A stretch of 64,000 nt of DNA from Pantoea cypripedii. GTDB lineage: Bacteria > Pseudomonadota > Gammaproteobacteria > Enterobacterales > Enterobacteriaceae. Every line of letters begins with the position of its first letter. The first letter of the stretch is position 1. Positions 16,793 through 25,763 of the stretch are shown here, in pieces. The notes below the pieces were generated by a model. The model saw only the letters and a program-made list of their open reading frames with translations, made no database searches and was not told where the DNA came from. Both the position numbers and the translations under genes were made by a program. The stretch lies in contig NZ_CP024770.1 in NCBI RefSeq assembly GCF_011395035.1, positions 927,670 to 991,669 on the forward strand. Reading direction: 5' to 3'.

Positions 16793-18397
16793 CTATTTAA
16801 CACAGGAAAAACTCGAAGCCAGATTAATATCACCCTTCCCAAGGTATCGCGATTTTTGTGGATAAGCACATAAAGGCCGGCTGCGTACCACTTTGCCTTC
16901 GACTACTCTGAGTGCAGTGATTTGCACAGGAGCTTTGTCATGTTCAAACCAGTCATTAAGTGCATCAATTTTATTAAATGTGTCGCAGCCATCACCACTG
17001 TGACAGTGAGCCATGCCTGGATTGATAAACAATCTCAGATAATCATTAACCTGTTTCCCTGAATGTTCAATCAGGCCGTTGTAATAAGCCACGGCATCCT
17101 GTGGATTATGAAAATCATTCCAACCGATAAACATCAGAATTTTTCCTCCTCGTTTAAAGAAGGGCTTCAGATTGGTATCGACCCCCAGCCGACCATTGAG
17201 CACGTTTTTTGCGTTGACAATATCTTTATGCCAGTCGAAATTTTTCCAGTCCCACTGAGGATTCTGATATACCGCATAACGGAACAGGTCCAGCGCGGTC
17301 TGATGTGGCTGACGCAGATAATCGTCAATTTCCAGTTCACTGCCTTTAGCTGGCCCCTGAAAAATACGTTCTCCCGTTTGCGGGTCGGTCGGACCACGAT
17401 AGATAGCTTCCATCAATGAAACCTGTGGTGCCGTAAGACAATCGCCTTTCTCACCCGGCTTGCACATCAGCTGCTTAGGCTCAAATCCACATTTATCGGG
17501 TTCTTCCACAAACCCCTGCTTCTGGCCAACCGGGCTGGCACACTGCTTAAGCACCGCCTGATGAACCCGTTCAAGTTGCTGGCGTGTCAGGTTCATCTCA
17601 GGATGTTTGTTTACCAGCCACATCGGCCACAGTTGAGCAGCATTAAAATTAAGTAATGGATTGGGTGGTGCACCCACCACCATGCCATCGTAATCTTCGG
17701 GGAAATTCTTTGCCTCAATCAGCCCTTCTATGCCACCCAGTGAACAACCAATCCAGTATGAACGCTCAGGTGCCTGGCCGAAGAATGCCTTGATAATGGT
17801 TTTCGCATCGCGGGCCATTAAATGATGTGCGCGCCAGGCATAATCGGTAAATTTTTCCGGGTGCCCGAGGATAAAGCGGCCCCCCTTCTGTGCCGGATTG
17901 CCTTCATCATGACCGTTATCGGTACTCGCAGTGGCATAACCTTTTTCCAGGCCGCTCAACATAACCGGGTACATGAAATAGCCACCCCAGCTGAAATTGC
18001 CGGTGCCCATGAACTTACCATTCCAGTTTCTGAGCGGTAGCCAGACCTCCATTTTAATTTCCGAATCTGCCGTGGGGCGCTGTAAAACGCTGACCCGGCA
18101 AAAATCGGGGTTCGTTGCCAAAGTTGTCTGTCCGGCGGCATTAATACCCGTTATTTTTTCCAGCAATGCCATGGGCCCCGGTCCATCCGGAATTTTAAAC
18201 TGCCCTTTTTTTACGATTTCGGCAGAAAGGATTTCCATACCAGGGAAAGCCTGTTTTACCAGATTATCGCAGTTCACCTCGTTCGCTTTAGCCTGAGCAA
18301 AAAAGGAAACCGAACCCCCGATAACGCCCATCATGCAGCAGATCAAAACCCGGCTGGATGAAATAGATACTTTCCCGCCTCTTCTTTTTTTGCTCAT
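16793..18397 (-). CDS. Tannase/feruloyl esterase family protein
   Basis: This 534-residue exported protein has a basic N-terminus and a hydrophobic signal (VLICCMMGVIGGSVSFFAQA). It has the tannase/feruloyl esterase hallmarks: the nucleophile in GCSLGG, the GFEPKQL and Cys-rich lid region (DKCGFEPKQLMCKPGEKGDC), and GMAHC with the catalytic His next to a Cys. The Cys-Ser and His-Cys pairs form the characteristic disulfide-linked CS-D-HC arrangement. The enzyme is predicted to hydrolyse aromatic esters such as galloyl, feruloyl or chlorogenate-type esters in the periplasm or outside. A TGGTAC-N6-GTACCA palindrome lies 46 bases upstream. The gene leads the minus-strand run. Confidence 0.87.
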   Translation of the reverse strand: MSKKRRGGKVSISSSRVLICCMMGVIGGSVSFFAQAKANEVNCDNLVKQAFPGMEILSAEIVKKGQFKIPDGPGPMALLEKITGINAAGQTTLATNPDFCRVSVLQRPTADSEIKMEVWLPLRNWNGKFMGTGNFSWGGYFMYPVMLSGLEKGYATASTDNGHDEGNPAQKGGRFILGHPEKFTDYAWRAHHLMARDAKTIIKAFFGQAPERSYWIGCSLGGIEGLIEAKNFPEDYDGMVVGAPPNPLLNFNAAQLWPMWLVNKHPEMNLTRQQLERVHQAVLKQCASPVGQKQGFVEEPDKCGFEPKQLMCKPGEKGDCLTAPQVSLMEAIYRGPTDPQTGERIFQGPAKGSELEIDDYLRQPHQTALDLFRYAVYQNPQWDWKNFDWHKDIVNAKNVLNGRLGVDTNLKPFFKRGGKILMFIGWNDFHNPQDAVAYYNGLIEHSGKQVNDYLRLFINPGMAHCHSGDGCDTFNKIDALNDWFEHDKAPVQITALRVVEGKVVRSRPLCAYPQKSRYLGKGDINLASSFSCVK

Positions 18398-18442
18398 AAC
18401 TCAACTCCCTATGACAGTGTTCTGAAATCAGGCCATTCAAAG

Positions 18443-18460
18443 TGGTACCAATGAGTACCA
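18443..18460. promoter_or_regulatory. Probable TetR operator of the tannase gene
   Basis: TGGTAC, 6 bases, GTACCA forms an 18-bp palindrome 46 bases before the tannase start. It overlaps a plausible minus-strand promoter (TTGTAA upstream, TACTCA inside the palindrome). The same arms and spacing recur at 19442-19459 on the other side of the TetR gene. Confidence 0.65.
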
Positions 18461-18683
18461 TTTTTACTGTTTTTTACAATGGGATTTATTTTTTTAGTAG
18501 AGAAGGATCACAAAATTGATGGGTGTAAAAATTCCCGCCATGCAAGATTTCTTCTCAACATGTTGATTTTAATCAAAATGATCAAGATGAGGATTTTCAA
18601 GCCGGGATTTTCACTGCAAAAAATGGGGCTATCTTCAGTGAGCAACATGAGGGGAAAGGGAAAACAATCACACAAAAAAATTA

Positions 18684-19295
18684 TCAGTTAACATTAATGC
18701 CTTTTAAAATTATGTCTAATGCTGCAATGATATGTTTTTTTCTGGACGGGAAGTCATCCCTTGCGCGCCGCTTTGGCGTTAATGCACCAAAAACAACATC
18801 CATGATCATAGAACATATTACACCTAGCTTTTCTGGTGATTGGGGTGCTAATTGCCCAGCAGCAATTTGCGCTTCCATCCAGTTAAGCAAACGTTCTCTA
18901 TGATGAATTACGCCACTGGCATACATGGCATCAAAAATATCCGGGTGTTCAATGCCGTCTTTCAATAGCATTGTCAGAAACTTATACCTTTCATTTTCCT
19001 TATCAACCCATGAATCATTCTCCAGATGGAATATTTTTATTAACCCATCCTCCATCGTCATGGTTTCATGCTGTTGCGGAATATCCAGCACCTTATCTGC
19101 ATTTTGTGCCACGACCGCCATATATAAATCCTTTTTCTCTGGAAAAAATTTATATATTTCCCTTTTTGATATCATGCATTTACTGGCTATCATATTGGTG
19201 GTTGTGGCAGAAAATCCATTTTCTATAAAAAGAAGAAAAGCATTATCCAGCAAGACATCTAATTTATCCTGTTCTTTTTTTCCCGTTCTGGACAT
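18684..19295 (-). CDS. TetR/AcrR-family regulator
   Basis: This 203-residue protein has an N-terminal TetR helix-turn-helix (about residues 12-58: AFLLFIENGFSATTTNMIASKCMI, then SKREIYKFFPEKKDLYMAV) and an alpha-helical C-terminal ligand domain. It is flanked by the minus-strand tannase-porin-ceramidase run and the plus-strand methyltransferase-ceramidase-hydrolase run. Matching 18-bp palindromes lie in front of both first genes, so it is the likely local repressor. The effector is probably an aromatic acid or ester released by the hydrolases (inference). Confidence 0.85.
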   Translation of the reverse strand: MSRTGKKEQDKLDVLLDNAFLLFIENGFSATTTNMIASKCMISKREIYKFFPEKKDLYMAVVAQNADKVLDIPQQHETMTMEDGLIKIFHLENDSWVDKENERYKFLTMLLKDGIEHPDIFDAMYASGVIHHRERLLNWMEAQIAAGQLAPQSPEKLGVICSMIMDVVFGALTPKRRARDDFPSRKKHIIAALDIILKGINVN

Positions 19296-19441
19296 CCTTT
19301 AACCTTATTACGTGATCAGATATGGAACATTTATACACTAAATCAAGATGTTCGGCCATAGCCCAAAAGACTTATCCACTCGCTGTTCTCGTTATCGTTA
19401 TAGGGCACTCCCTGATTGACATATCTGTGTAAATAACATTA

Positions 19442-19459
19442 TGGTACCGACAAGTACCA
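19442..19459. promoter_or_regulatory. Probable TetR operator of the methyltransferase operon
   Basis: TGGTAC, 6 bases, GTACCA lies 70 bases before the methyltransferase start and about 147 bases before the divergent TetR start. It has the same arms and spacing as the site in front of the tannase gene. It could control both divergent transcripts. Confidence 0.65.
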
Positions 19460-19529
19460 TTTGGAAACTAGCTGAGAAATCGAGGCTATCTTTAAATTTC
19501 GAATGAGCCTTTTTAACGGGAGCAACGAT

Positions 19530-20189
19530 ATGCCACATCGCAACGCAGATTTAGCAACAGGGTCTTGTCCCATCAGTGATCCCGTGTTCCTCAAGGTGAT
19601 CTCACGTATGAACAGCGAACGGCGCCACCCGACGCCTGAGACTTTTGCAGAGGGAGCAGCCTGGAACCCATATGCTTTTGCTGAGTACGGCTTTTCAATC
19701 CATCCAGAGCAGGGAAATCTGATTTACCTGCTCTGTCGCGGCATGCGTGCACGACGCGTAGTTGATTTTGCGACCTCAGTTGGCATGTCCACTCTCTACT
19801 TTGCCGCCGCGATGCGGGACAACGGTGGGGGTCTGGTCATTGGTTCTGAATTTGTCGAACAAAAAGCTGAAATGGCCAGACGCAATCTTTCAGATGCTAA
19901 CCTTCAGGGCTATGTCGACATCCGTATTGGAGATGCCAGAGAAACGTTGCAAGAGTTGGGCGGCCCGGTGGATTTTGTGCTCATTGATGGCTGGCCAACG
20001 GCTGAAGGTCCTTCCCTGGCACTGCAGGTACTTAAGGTAATCGCGCCACAGCTACGCATTGGTGGCTATATCCTGAATGACAATGCGGAACCTGACTTTC
20101 TTGAGTACATACGCGATCCGGCAAATGGATTCATTTCCGTAACGCTCCCGATTAAACGCGGCACCGAGCTGGCACTGAAAATAGCCTGA
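19530..20189 (+). CDS. O-methyltransferase-like SAM enzyme
   Basis: This 219-residue class I methyltransferase of the caffeoyl-CoA/catechol O-methyltransferase type has VVDFATSVGMSTLYFA (motif I, with a Ser where Gly is common), the acidic residue after the second strand in VIGSEF, IGDARETL, and VLIDGWPTAEG. I start at ATG 19530, which has GGGAG 7 bases upstream; ATG 19503 lacks one. It opens the plus-strand operon under the second TetR palindrome. O-methylation or a related transfer on a phenolic released by the esterases would fit. No signal peptide is present, so it acts in the cytosol. Confidence 0.75.
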   Translation: MPHRNADLATGSCPISDPVFLKVISRMNSERRHPTPETFAEGAAWNPYAFAEYGFSIHPEQGNLIYLLCRGMRARRVVDFATSVGMSTLYFAAAMRDNGGGLVIGSEFVEQKAEMARRNLSDANLQGYVDIRIGDARETLQELGGPVDFVLIDGWPTAEGPSLALQVLKVIAPQLRIGGYILNDNAEPDFLEYIRDPANGFISVTLPIKRGTELALKIA

Positions 20190-20219
20190 CTTCAGGCTGC
20201 TCATCTTCAGGAGTTAAAT

Positions 20220-21575
20220 TTGACATCACGACGGACTGTTTTGAAAACAGGTGTTGGGCTGGTCGCAGCAACACTGCTCAAAGTAAAACCCGTTATGGCC
20301 AGTTCGAGCGAAAATACCCTGCTGCGCGCAGGTGTCGGTCGCAGCAACGTTAATTTGACAGATCTGTTGCCAATCGGGGATTTCACTGGTGAACACGACG
20401 CGCTTTTTATCAGAGCCTTGTTGCTGAATGACGGCCAGCTATCGCAGGCAATGGTGGTGGTTGATCTGACATCGCTTGCCCTGTCTTTGGTGGCAGATAT
20501 GAAGGCCATTGTGCAGGAAATAACCGGCATACCCGCTTCACAGGTCATCATCATCGCCAGCCATAGTTTTTCCACGCCCCATATCCCCGACACAACACGG
20601 GGGGACAGCTTATCCCCTCAGGATAAAAAGCTGATTGAAGCCTACTGCGATGCCTTGCGTATAGCCATAAAGCAAGCTTTTTCCGGTCTGGTGCCAGCAA
20701 AAATGGGTGCGGGAGCGGGGTTTAGTCGTATCGGGGTAAATCGGGATGTTGAGACAGCATCTGGGTGGTGGCTGGGGGCAGATGAATCAGGATTCAGCGA
20801 TCCCCACACAGGGGTTGTGCGCATTGATGGTCGCGATGGTCAGCCGCTGGCGGTGTTGATTAACTATGCTGTCCAGCCTGCCGTTATGGATGCTTCACGA
20901 AATGCAGCAGGCGGGAGACTCATCAGTGCCGACCTGGCCGGATTTACCGTGAGCCATGTAGAAACCTATTTCGGTGCAGGCACGGTCGCCTTTTACCTTC
21001 CCGGTGCCGCAGGCGATCAGGTTCCCTATCTCCAGGCAAACCGCCATGTTAGCGGAACGGATGGCAAACCTGCACGAAAGGATGTCCATGAAGCGGGTTT
21101 TGTTATTGCAGAGATGTTGGGAGAACGGCTGGGCAATGAAGTCGGAAAAGTGTGCTCAGCGATCAAAACCGGTCCAGTAAAGCCGCTCGCACTGTTCAGG
21201 AAATCAGTATCCGTACCTGTGGTGAATTTTTCTGCTAAAAATGCGCCCACAGGTCCGCTCAGTGCTTTCCGTTACACCCCGGCTGGGTATGCCGACATGC
21301 CAATTACCTTGATGCGATGGGGTGACATTGTATTCGTCTGTGTCCAGCCGGAGCTCAACGCAGTTACCGGCGCCCTGATACGCAATGCCTCACCTTTCCC
21401 TCATACATTCATCGTGACCATGGCTGATGGGGCAGCAAAATATATGCCTGACAAACAGAGCTACACCCGTTTTACCTACGAAGCTCGCAGCTCGCCTTTT
21501 GCGCCAGGTGCAGCTGAGAAGGCAGCCGCTTTTATCGTTGCACAGCTGGAAAACATCAAAGAGATAGCGGGCTGA
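20220..21575 (+). CDS. Tat-exported ceramidase-like protein with degenerate zinc site
   Basis: This 451-residue protein starts at TTG 20220, seven bases after AGGAG; no ATG fits the signal. It has a textbook twin-arginine signal (SRRTVLK, then GVGLVAATLL, cleaved near VMA). The rest aligns by eye with the neutral ceramidase domain of the gene at 14144-15454: RAGVGRSNVNLT, the ASHSFSTPH segment and NYAVQPAV. The second His of the H-x-H motif is Phe117 and the later His is Gln219, so at least two of the usual zinc ligands are missing. It may be a binding protein or a hydrolase of different mechanism. It lies 30 bases after the methyltransferase gene. Confidence 0.75.
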   Translation: MTSRRTVLKTGVGLVAATLLKVKPVMASSSENTLLRAGVGRSNVNLTDLLPIGDFTGEHDALFIRALLLNDGQLSQAMVVVDLTSLALSLVADMKAIVQEITGIPASQVIIIASHSFSTPHIPDTTRGDSLSPQDKKLIEAYCDALRIAIKQAFSGLVPAKMGAGAGFSRIGVNRDVETASGWWLGADESGFSDPHTGVVRIDGRDGQPLAVLINYAVQPAVMDASRNAAGGRLISADLAGFTVSHVETYFGAGTVAFYLPGAAGDQVPYLQANRHVSGTDGKPARKDVHEAGFVIAEMLGERLGNEVGKVCSAIKTGPVKPLALFRKSVSVPVVNFSAKNAPTGPLSAFRYTPAGYADMPITLMRWGDIVFVCVQPELNAVTGALIRNASPFPHTFIVTMADGAAKYMPDKQSYTRFTYEARSSPFAPGAAEKAAAFIVAQLENIKEIAG

Positions 21576-21638
21576 TCAATGTGGCAGACAAGTCATCAAC
21601 CCCTTGTATTTTATCATTATCATATTGAGTAAAAAGAG

Positions 21639-23105
21639 ATGGCAGGAATATCAAGAAGAAGCTTTATGGCGGTGGGAACGGCTCTGACGGGAGCTGTCAT
21701 GACAGGTATGGTCAGTGGTGCCAGGGCATCCGGTGGCGGCAATGGGTTCATGGCAGCCTCTTCATCCCTGGGCGACGGTGAAAACAGCAAAACGCTTTCT
21801 CCCGGTCTCCAGCGTATTTATGCCCTGACGGAAGTCACCGGTGGTGGCGAAAAGGTATATGGCATCGCTGCCGAGTATGATACCGATATTGATGCAGCCG
21901 GGCTTAATGCTGCCAGTTTCCACGCTGCTGTGGTGCCTGCAGCAGCAGGATATTTTCCCGGAATGCCTCAGGCAGCGGATAAAAATGCTACACATGCGAC
22001 GGCCATTTCGAGAGAAATTGACCGTGTCTACACCAACTCCGTCCCGGCATTACAACCGGCTGGGAAAACGGTTGCGGGAAAATACGTGATCATCGAGTTT
22101 CATCACGACACGGATCTGAGCCTGCCGACGAAAGACAGCGACAGGGTCGAACTTATTCAACTCGGGGTGGTAAAAACACTTTCCGGAGTGACCTATGCTG
22201 GCAGTAAAAATATCTGGAGTAACAGTGGTCAGCGCGGCAATAACGTCGTAACCCGCGGTCTTGACGGCTGGGAACAGAATCACTGGTGGTGGGATGACTC
22301 ACGTTCAGCATGGCTGGAGTACAGCATTTTCCTCCCGTCATCCTTCCTTAAACCCGGCGGCGAGAAAAAATCTTATCCGCTGTTGCTCGCGGTGACCCAT
22401 TCCGGTACCAGCTATGATGGCACCTGCGCGCAAACACTGACCGAACAATGCATCGCCAGCATCTGGGGCTTGCCTGAAGAACAGGCACGTCATGAGTGTG
22501 TGGTGATCACCCCTCGCTATGAACGCACGACGATGAATGATTATTGGGAACACACCAGCGACGTTGAAAACACACATCGCCTTGTGCAATCACTGCTGAG
22601 CAATACCTGGAATTACGGTAATCCAAATCTTGATGATCGCCGGGATAAAGAGCTCAAAATTGATCCTAAACGGGTCTACTGCACTGGCTGGTCAATGGGG
22701 GCAATGACTTCGTTATGGCTGATGGCGAAATATCCGGGCACTTATGCCGCCGGTCTCATTATTGCCGGACAGCAGCGGCCCTCTGATGTTGTCACCCTGG
22801 CTAACCAGAAAGTACTGATTATTACCGGTTCAGATGACACTAAAGCTACTCCGTGGAATGAAAAATGCGTCCCCGTATGGGAAAACGCAGGTGCTAAAGT
22901 CGTTCGCCCATCTGAGCTCCTGGACCCGACATTAATCTTCCCGGAAGATAAACAGGATAAACTGACCGAACAAATGAACGGTTACCTCAGGCAAAACGGC
23001 AACATCACCTTTCTGACATTTGCGGGTGTTGATCATATGGGATCGGCCAGGAAGTTTTTCTATATCAACGCGGCCAGAGAATGGTTATTTAATCACAGTT
23101 TATAA
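21639..23105 (+). CDS. Tat-exported alpha/beta hydrolase (PHB-depolymerase-like)
   Basis: This 488-residue protein has a twin-arginine signal (SRRSFMAVG, cleaved near ARA), a beta-rich N-terminal domain (about residues 40-210) and a C-terminal alpha/beta hydrolase domain. The latter shows SYPLLLAVTHSG, the nucleophile motif GWSMGA, an acid loop near TGSDDTKA and a late His in GVDHMGS. The two-part layout resembles esterases related to PHB depolymerases. It sits in one operon with the methyltransferase and the ceramidase-like gene. Export of a folded protein through Tat hints at a bound cofactor, metal or fast folding. The substrate is unknown; an aromatic or plant-derived ester fits the locus. 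Confidence 0.78.
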   Translation: MAGISRRSFMAVGTALTGAVMTGMVSGARASGGGNGFMAASSSLGDGENSKTLSPGLQRIYALTEVTGGGEKVYGIAAEYDTDIDAAGLNAASFHAAVVPAAAGYFPGMPQAADKNATHATAISREIDRVYTNSVPALQPAGKTVAGKYVIIEFHHDTDLSLPTKDSDRVELIQLGVVKTLSGVTYAGSKNIWSNSGQRGNNVVTRGLDGWEQNHWWWDDSRSAWLEYSIFLPSSFLKPGGEKKSYPLLLAVTHSGTSYDGTCAQTLTEQCIASIWGLPEEQARHECVVITPRYERTTMNDYWEHTSDVENTHRLVQSLLSNTWNYGNPNLDDRRDKELKIDPKRVYCTGWSMGAMTSLWLMAKYPGTYAAGLIIAGQQRPSDVVTLANQKVLIITGSDDTKATPWNEKCVPVWENAGAKVVRPSELLDPTLIFPEDKQDKLTEQMNGYLRQNGNITFLTFAGVDHMGSARKFFYINAAREWLFNHSL

Positions 23106-23108
23106 TCC

Positions 23109-23133
23109 ACTCCCCTTCATAAAAGAGGGGGAG
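23109..23133. terminator. Hairpin between converging genes
   Basis: ACTCCCC and GGGGAGT pair around an 11-base loop just after the hydrolase stop and before the end of the converging MFS gene. No long T tract is present on either strand. Confidence 0.4.
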
Positions 23134-23186
23134 TCAGAATCAACACCACCGATATTTCGATGGTTGTTTAGCCGTTGGTTACCGTG

Positions 23187-24530
23187 TTATTCCGCTCTTT
23201 TAAGTTCGAGGCGTTTGATCGGACCGACAATCACCACAAAGCTGAAAATGGCGATCAGCGCATGAATGGCGACGAACACCAGCGCCCATTCAAAGTGCCC
23301 GGTTGCTTTGACGATGTAGCCAATAACCACCGGGGAAACAATCCCTGCAAAGTTACCACACAAGTTGAAAATGCCACCGGCCACACCCGCCATCTCTTTG
23401 GGTGCGGTATCGGACATCACCGCCCATCCCAGTGCGCCAATTCCTTTGCCGAGAAACGCTAAAGACATAAATAAAACAACCAGATAAATCGAATCGACAT
23501 AGTTACAGAACACCATCACCATTGACAGCAACATGCCGAGGACAATCGGTGTCTTGCGTGCAACGGAGAGAGATTTTGTGATGCGCAGAATACGATCCGA
23601 AATAACGCCCCCCATCAGCCCGCCCAGGAAACCGCAAATCGCCGGTATGGCAGCAATAAACCCGACTGTTTTGATATTCAGCCCTTTTTCCATCGCCAGA
23701 TACAGTGGGAACCAGGTAATAAAAAAGAAAGTCAGAACGTTAATGCAATACTGACCAAGATAAACCCCCAATAACATACGGCTTGTCATTAATTGTTTTA
23801 AGGCGTTTAAATCAAATCCGGCTTTTGATTTGGTGTTACTTTGGTCCATATCCACCAGTGCCCCACCCTGACGGATATAATCAATTTCTTCGCTATTAAC
23901 CCGGGGGTGATCCAATGGATTATGAATTACTCTTGCCGCTGTAAAAGTAATCACAATTCCCAGCACGCCCATAAAGATAAAAATCGATTGCCAACCATAA
24001 TTGAGTGTCAGCCATCCCATTATCGGGGCGAAAATAGCCGTGGCGAAATATTGTGCGGAATTAAATACTGCAGCGGCAGTAGCACGTTCTTTAGACGGAA
24101 ACCAGGCAGCAACAAAACGGCTATTGCCCGGCATCACCGGCGCTTCGCACAGGCCGACAAGGAAGAGAAGAATGGTGAAGCAAACAACGGCACCGAGACC
24201 ATGGAAAATTTCCACACAACCTTGCAACAAGGTAAAAACGGACCACAGACACAAGCCGCACAGGTAAATCTTTTTCGAACCAAAACGGTCGAGTAACCAG
24301 CCACCGGGAATCTGCGCCAGACAGTATGCCCATGCAAACGCCGAGAATATCCATCCCATCTGACCGGGGTTGATACCCAGGGCAGATGTCATATCTTTAC
24401 CTGCAATTGCCAGCGTTGAGCGATCCCCCACACTCACTGCCGTTATGATAAATAAAATAATAACAATATGCCATCTGACATTGGTTTTCCTGTCATGCGA
24501 TATGTCATCAATTTCATTTAATTGAGCCAT
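23187..24530 (-). CDS. MFS transporter, ACS family (GarP/GudP-like)
   Basis: This 447-residue carrier with 12 membrane helices closely follows the pattern of galactarate/glucarate transporters: GDRSTLAIAGKDM, IFSAFAWAYCLAQIPGGWLLDRFGSKK, NSAQYFATAIFAPIMGWL and PKEMAGVAGGIFN. Anion:cation symporters of this group bring in sugar acids, but relatives also take up aromatic acids. The gene faces the esterase operon and likely imports an acid released by it, for instance quinate, glucarate or a phenolic acid (inference). The start at 24530 follows GGTGG-rich DNA on the minus strand. Confidence 0.87.
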   Translation of the reverse strand: MAQLNEIDDISHDRKTNVRWHIVIILFIITAVSVGDRSTLAIAGKDMTSALGINPGQMGWIFSAFAWAYCLAQIPGGWLLDRFGSKKIYLCGLCLWSVFTLLQGCVEIFHGLGAVVCFTILLFLVGLCEAPVMPGNSRFVAAWFPSKERATAAAVFNSAQYFATAIFAPIMGWLTLNYGWQSIFIFMGVLGIVITFTAARVIHNPLDHPRVNSEEIDYIRQGGALVDMDQSNTKSKAGFDLNALKQLMTSRMLLGVYLGQYCINVLTFFFITWFPLYLAMEKGLNIKTVGFIAAIPAICGFLGGLMGGVISDRILRITKSLSVARKTPIVLGMLLSMVMVFCNYVDSIYLVVLFMSLAFLGKGIGALGWAVMSDTAPKEMAGVAGGIFNLCGNFAGIVSPVVIGYIVKATGHFEWALVFVAIHALIAIFSFVVIVGPIKRLELKRAE

Positions 24531-25099
24531 GTGACACCACCTTAAACTTGTTAGAAGATCAAAAATGCAAATAATGAATTATTCAGGGCACAGGAATCTG
24601 ATTAATTTATTATTTGTACTGTAATGAAATGTCTTTCTACTTTGTATAATATGGGGCCATGATTTAATAACAGTTTCTTTTGATAAGAAGAAGATATGAT
24701 TCCTGGCGAAACAAGACAATGTGCATTTGCATAACAAAGTGATTTATTTTTTCTGTTTTTATGTTATTTAAATAATTTATTTGAAGTGGATCACAAAATT
24801 TAATTAATATTTGAGGGCAGCCAGAGGGGGCATCGACTTACACCCTGCTGGTTGTTTGTTATTTGCTGCCAGATTGTTATAATTATTGAATGCTTTCTTT
24901 CGTGCGATCCGAATATTAATAATTATAACCGCAGGTAAGAAGGAAATATATTGGCAATCATTTAATCAAAGACAATCATCCCGTTCAGGATGTTGCAACA
25001 TTGAGACGGATTTTTGCGCGCTAATATGAAATACTTAAGCGCTATTTGGGCAGTTACAGTGGTTTGGTTAAGTTCCCTGAAGAAGGAAAACCTGCGGCA
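24531..25099. other. Long AT-rich intergenic region
   Basis: No gene is seen in this stretch of about 570 bases. It holds an exact 12-bp inverted repeat, GTTATAATTATT (24876-24887) and AATAATTATAAC (24918-24929), separated by 30 bases. It also holds a possible CRP site, TTTGA-N6-TCACA (24780-24795), lying about 250 bases from the MFS start. The region probably carries the promoters of both divergent genes. Confidence 0.5.
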
Positions 25100-25735
25100 A
25101 TGCTAAAACGGATAGAGTATCAGATAGAGAAGTACAGCTTCATGGAGCTAAACGAAACGCCTGACCGCACCCGTCAGTGGGCCGAAGTTCTTGAGGAGTG
25201 CCGTCAGTTGCAGGCGGGTGCGGAAGAAAGGTTGCGTATTGCATTGCTGCATATGGATTACGTCACCAGTTTTGAGTTGCCTTTCCGGCTGTTGCTGGTA
25301 CGAACCCCGCAGCTGATTGCCAGATTGCGTGATGAGCTGCTTATTACCCGTAAAAGCGCTACGTTCAACGGCAAACGTTTTGGCTGTACCTGGAGCCTGA
25401 AATCAGACTTAAGCAGCATCCCAGATGAATTCCAGTACCGGCTGGTAACCCGTATCCGGCGAATAGATTCTGCCGGAGCAACAGCCGCCCCTTACCAGCA
25501 AATCGCCAAAGAGACAAAAGCGCCGCGCGAACGTCTCAAACGCGCACTGGAAGAAGGATTATCGGTATCGGCGCTGGACGGTTTATTCTGGTTTGGTCAA
25601 CAGCGTATCGCCGCCGATGTGCTGAATCTGCGCAAGAAAGGGATGATCATCAGTACATCTGAAACTGAAGTTTTCGACAATCTTACCGCTACGACCAGGC
25701 TTGTTCCCATTTATAGCGCCGGGGAGAATAAATGA
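25100..25735 (+). CDS. Hypothetical protein, unknown function
   Basis: I do not recognise this 211-residue soluble protein. It is rich in charged helices (RTRQWAEVLEECRQLQAGAEERLRIALLHMD) and has a region resembling a helix-turn-helix (YQQIAKETKAPRERLKRALEEG). No signal peptide or membrane segment is present. ATG 25100 is my choice; TTG starts at 25046 and 25064 would extend it. It converges with the HcxA-like gene, with only 28 bases between stops. It stands alone after a long AT-rich region and could be a regulator or a remnant of a mobile element. Confidence 0.6.
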   Translation: MLKRIEYQIEKYSFMELNETPDRTRQWAEVLEECRQLQAGAEERLRIALLHMDYVTSFELPFRLLLVRTPQLIARLRDELLITRKSATFNGKRFGCTWSLKSDLSSIPDEFQYRLVTRIRRIDSAGATAAPYQQIAKETKAPRERLKRALEEGLSVSALDGLFWFGQQRIAADVLNLRKKGMIISTSETEVFDNLTATTRLVPIYSAGENK

Positions 25736-25763
25736 TGCCCTGCTCCCCGGTCGCGTAACCTGT

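Noticed and set aside
18500..18520. CRP site upstream of the tannase gene
   Set aside because: GGATCACAAAATT is shared with the gap at 24785, but here the left half matches TGTGA poorly.
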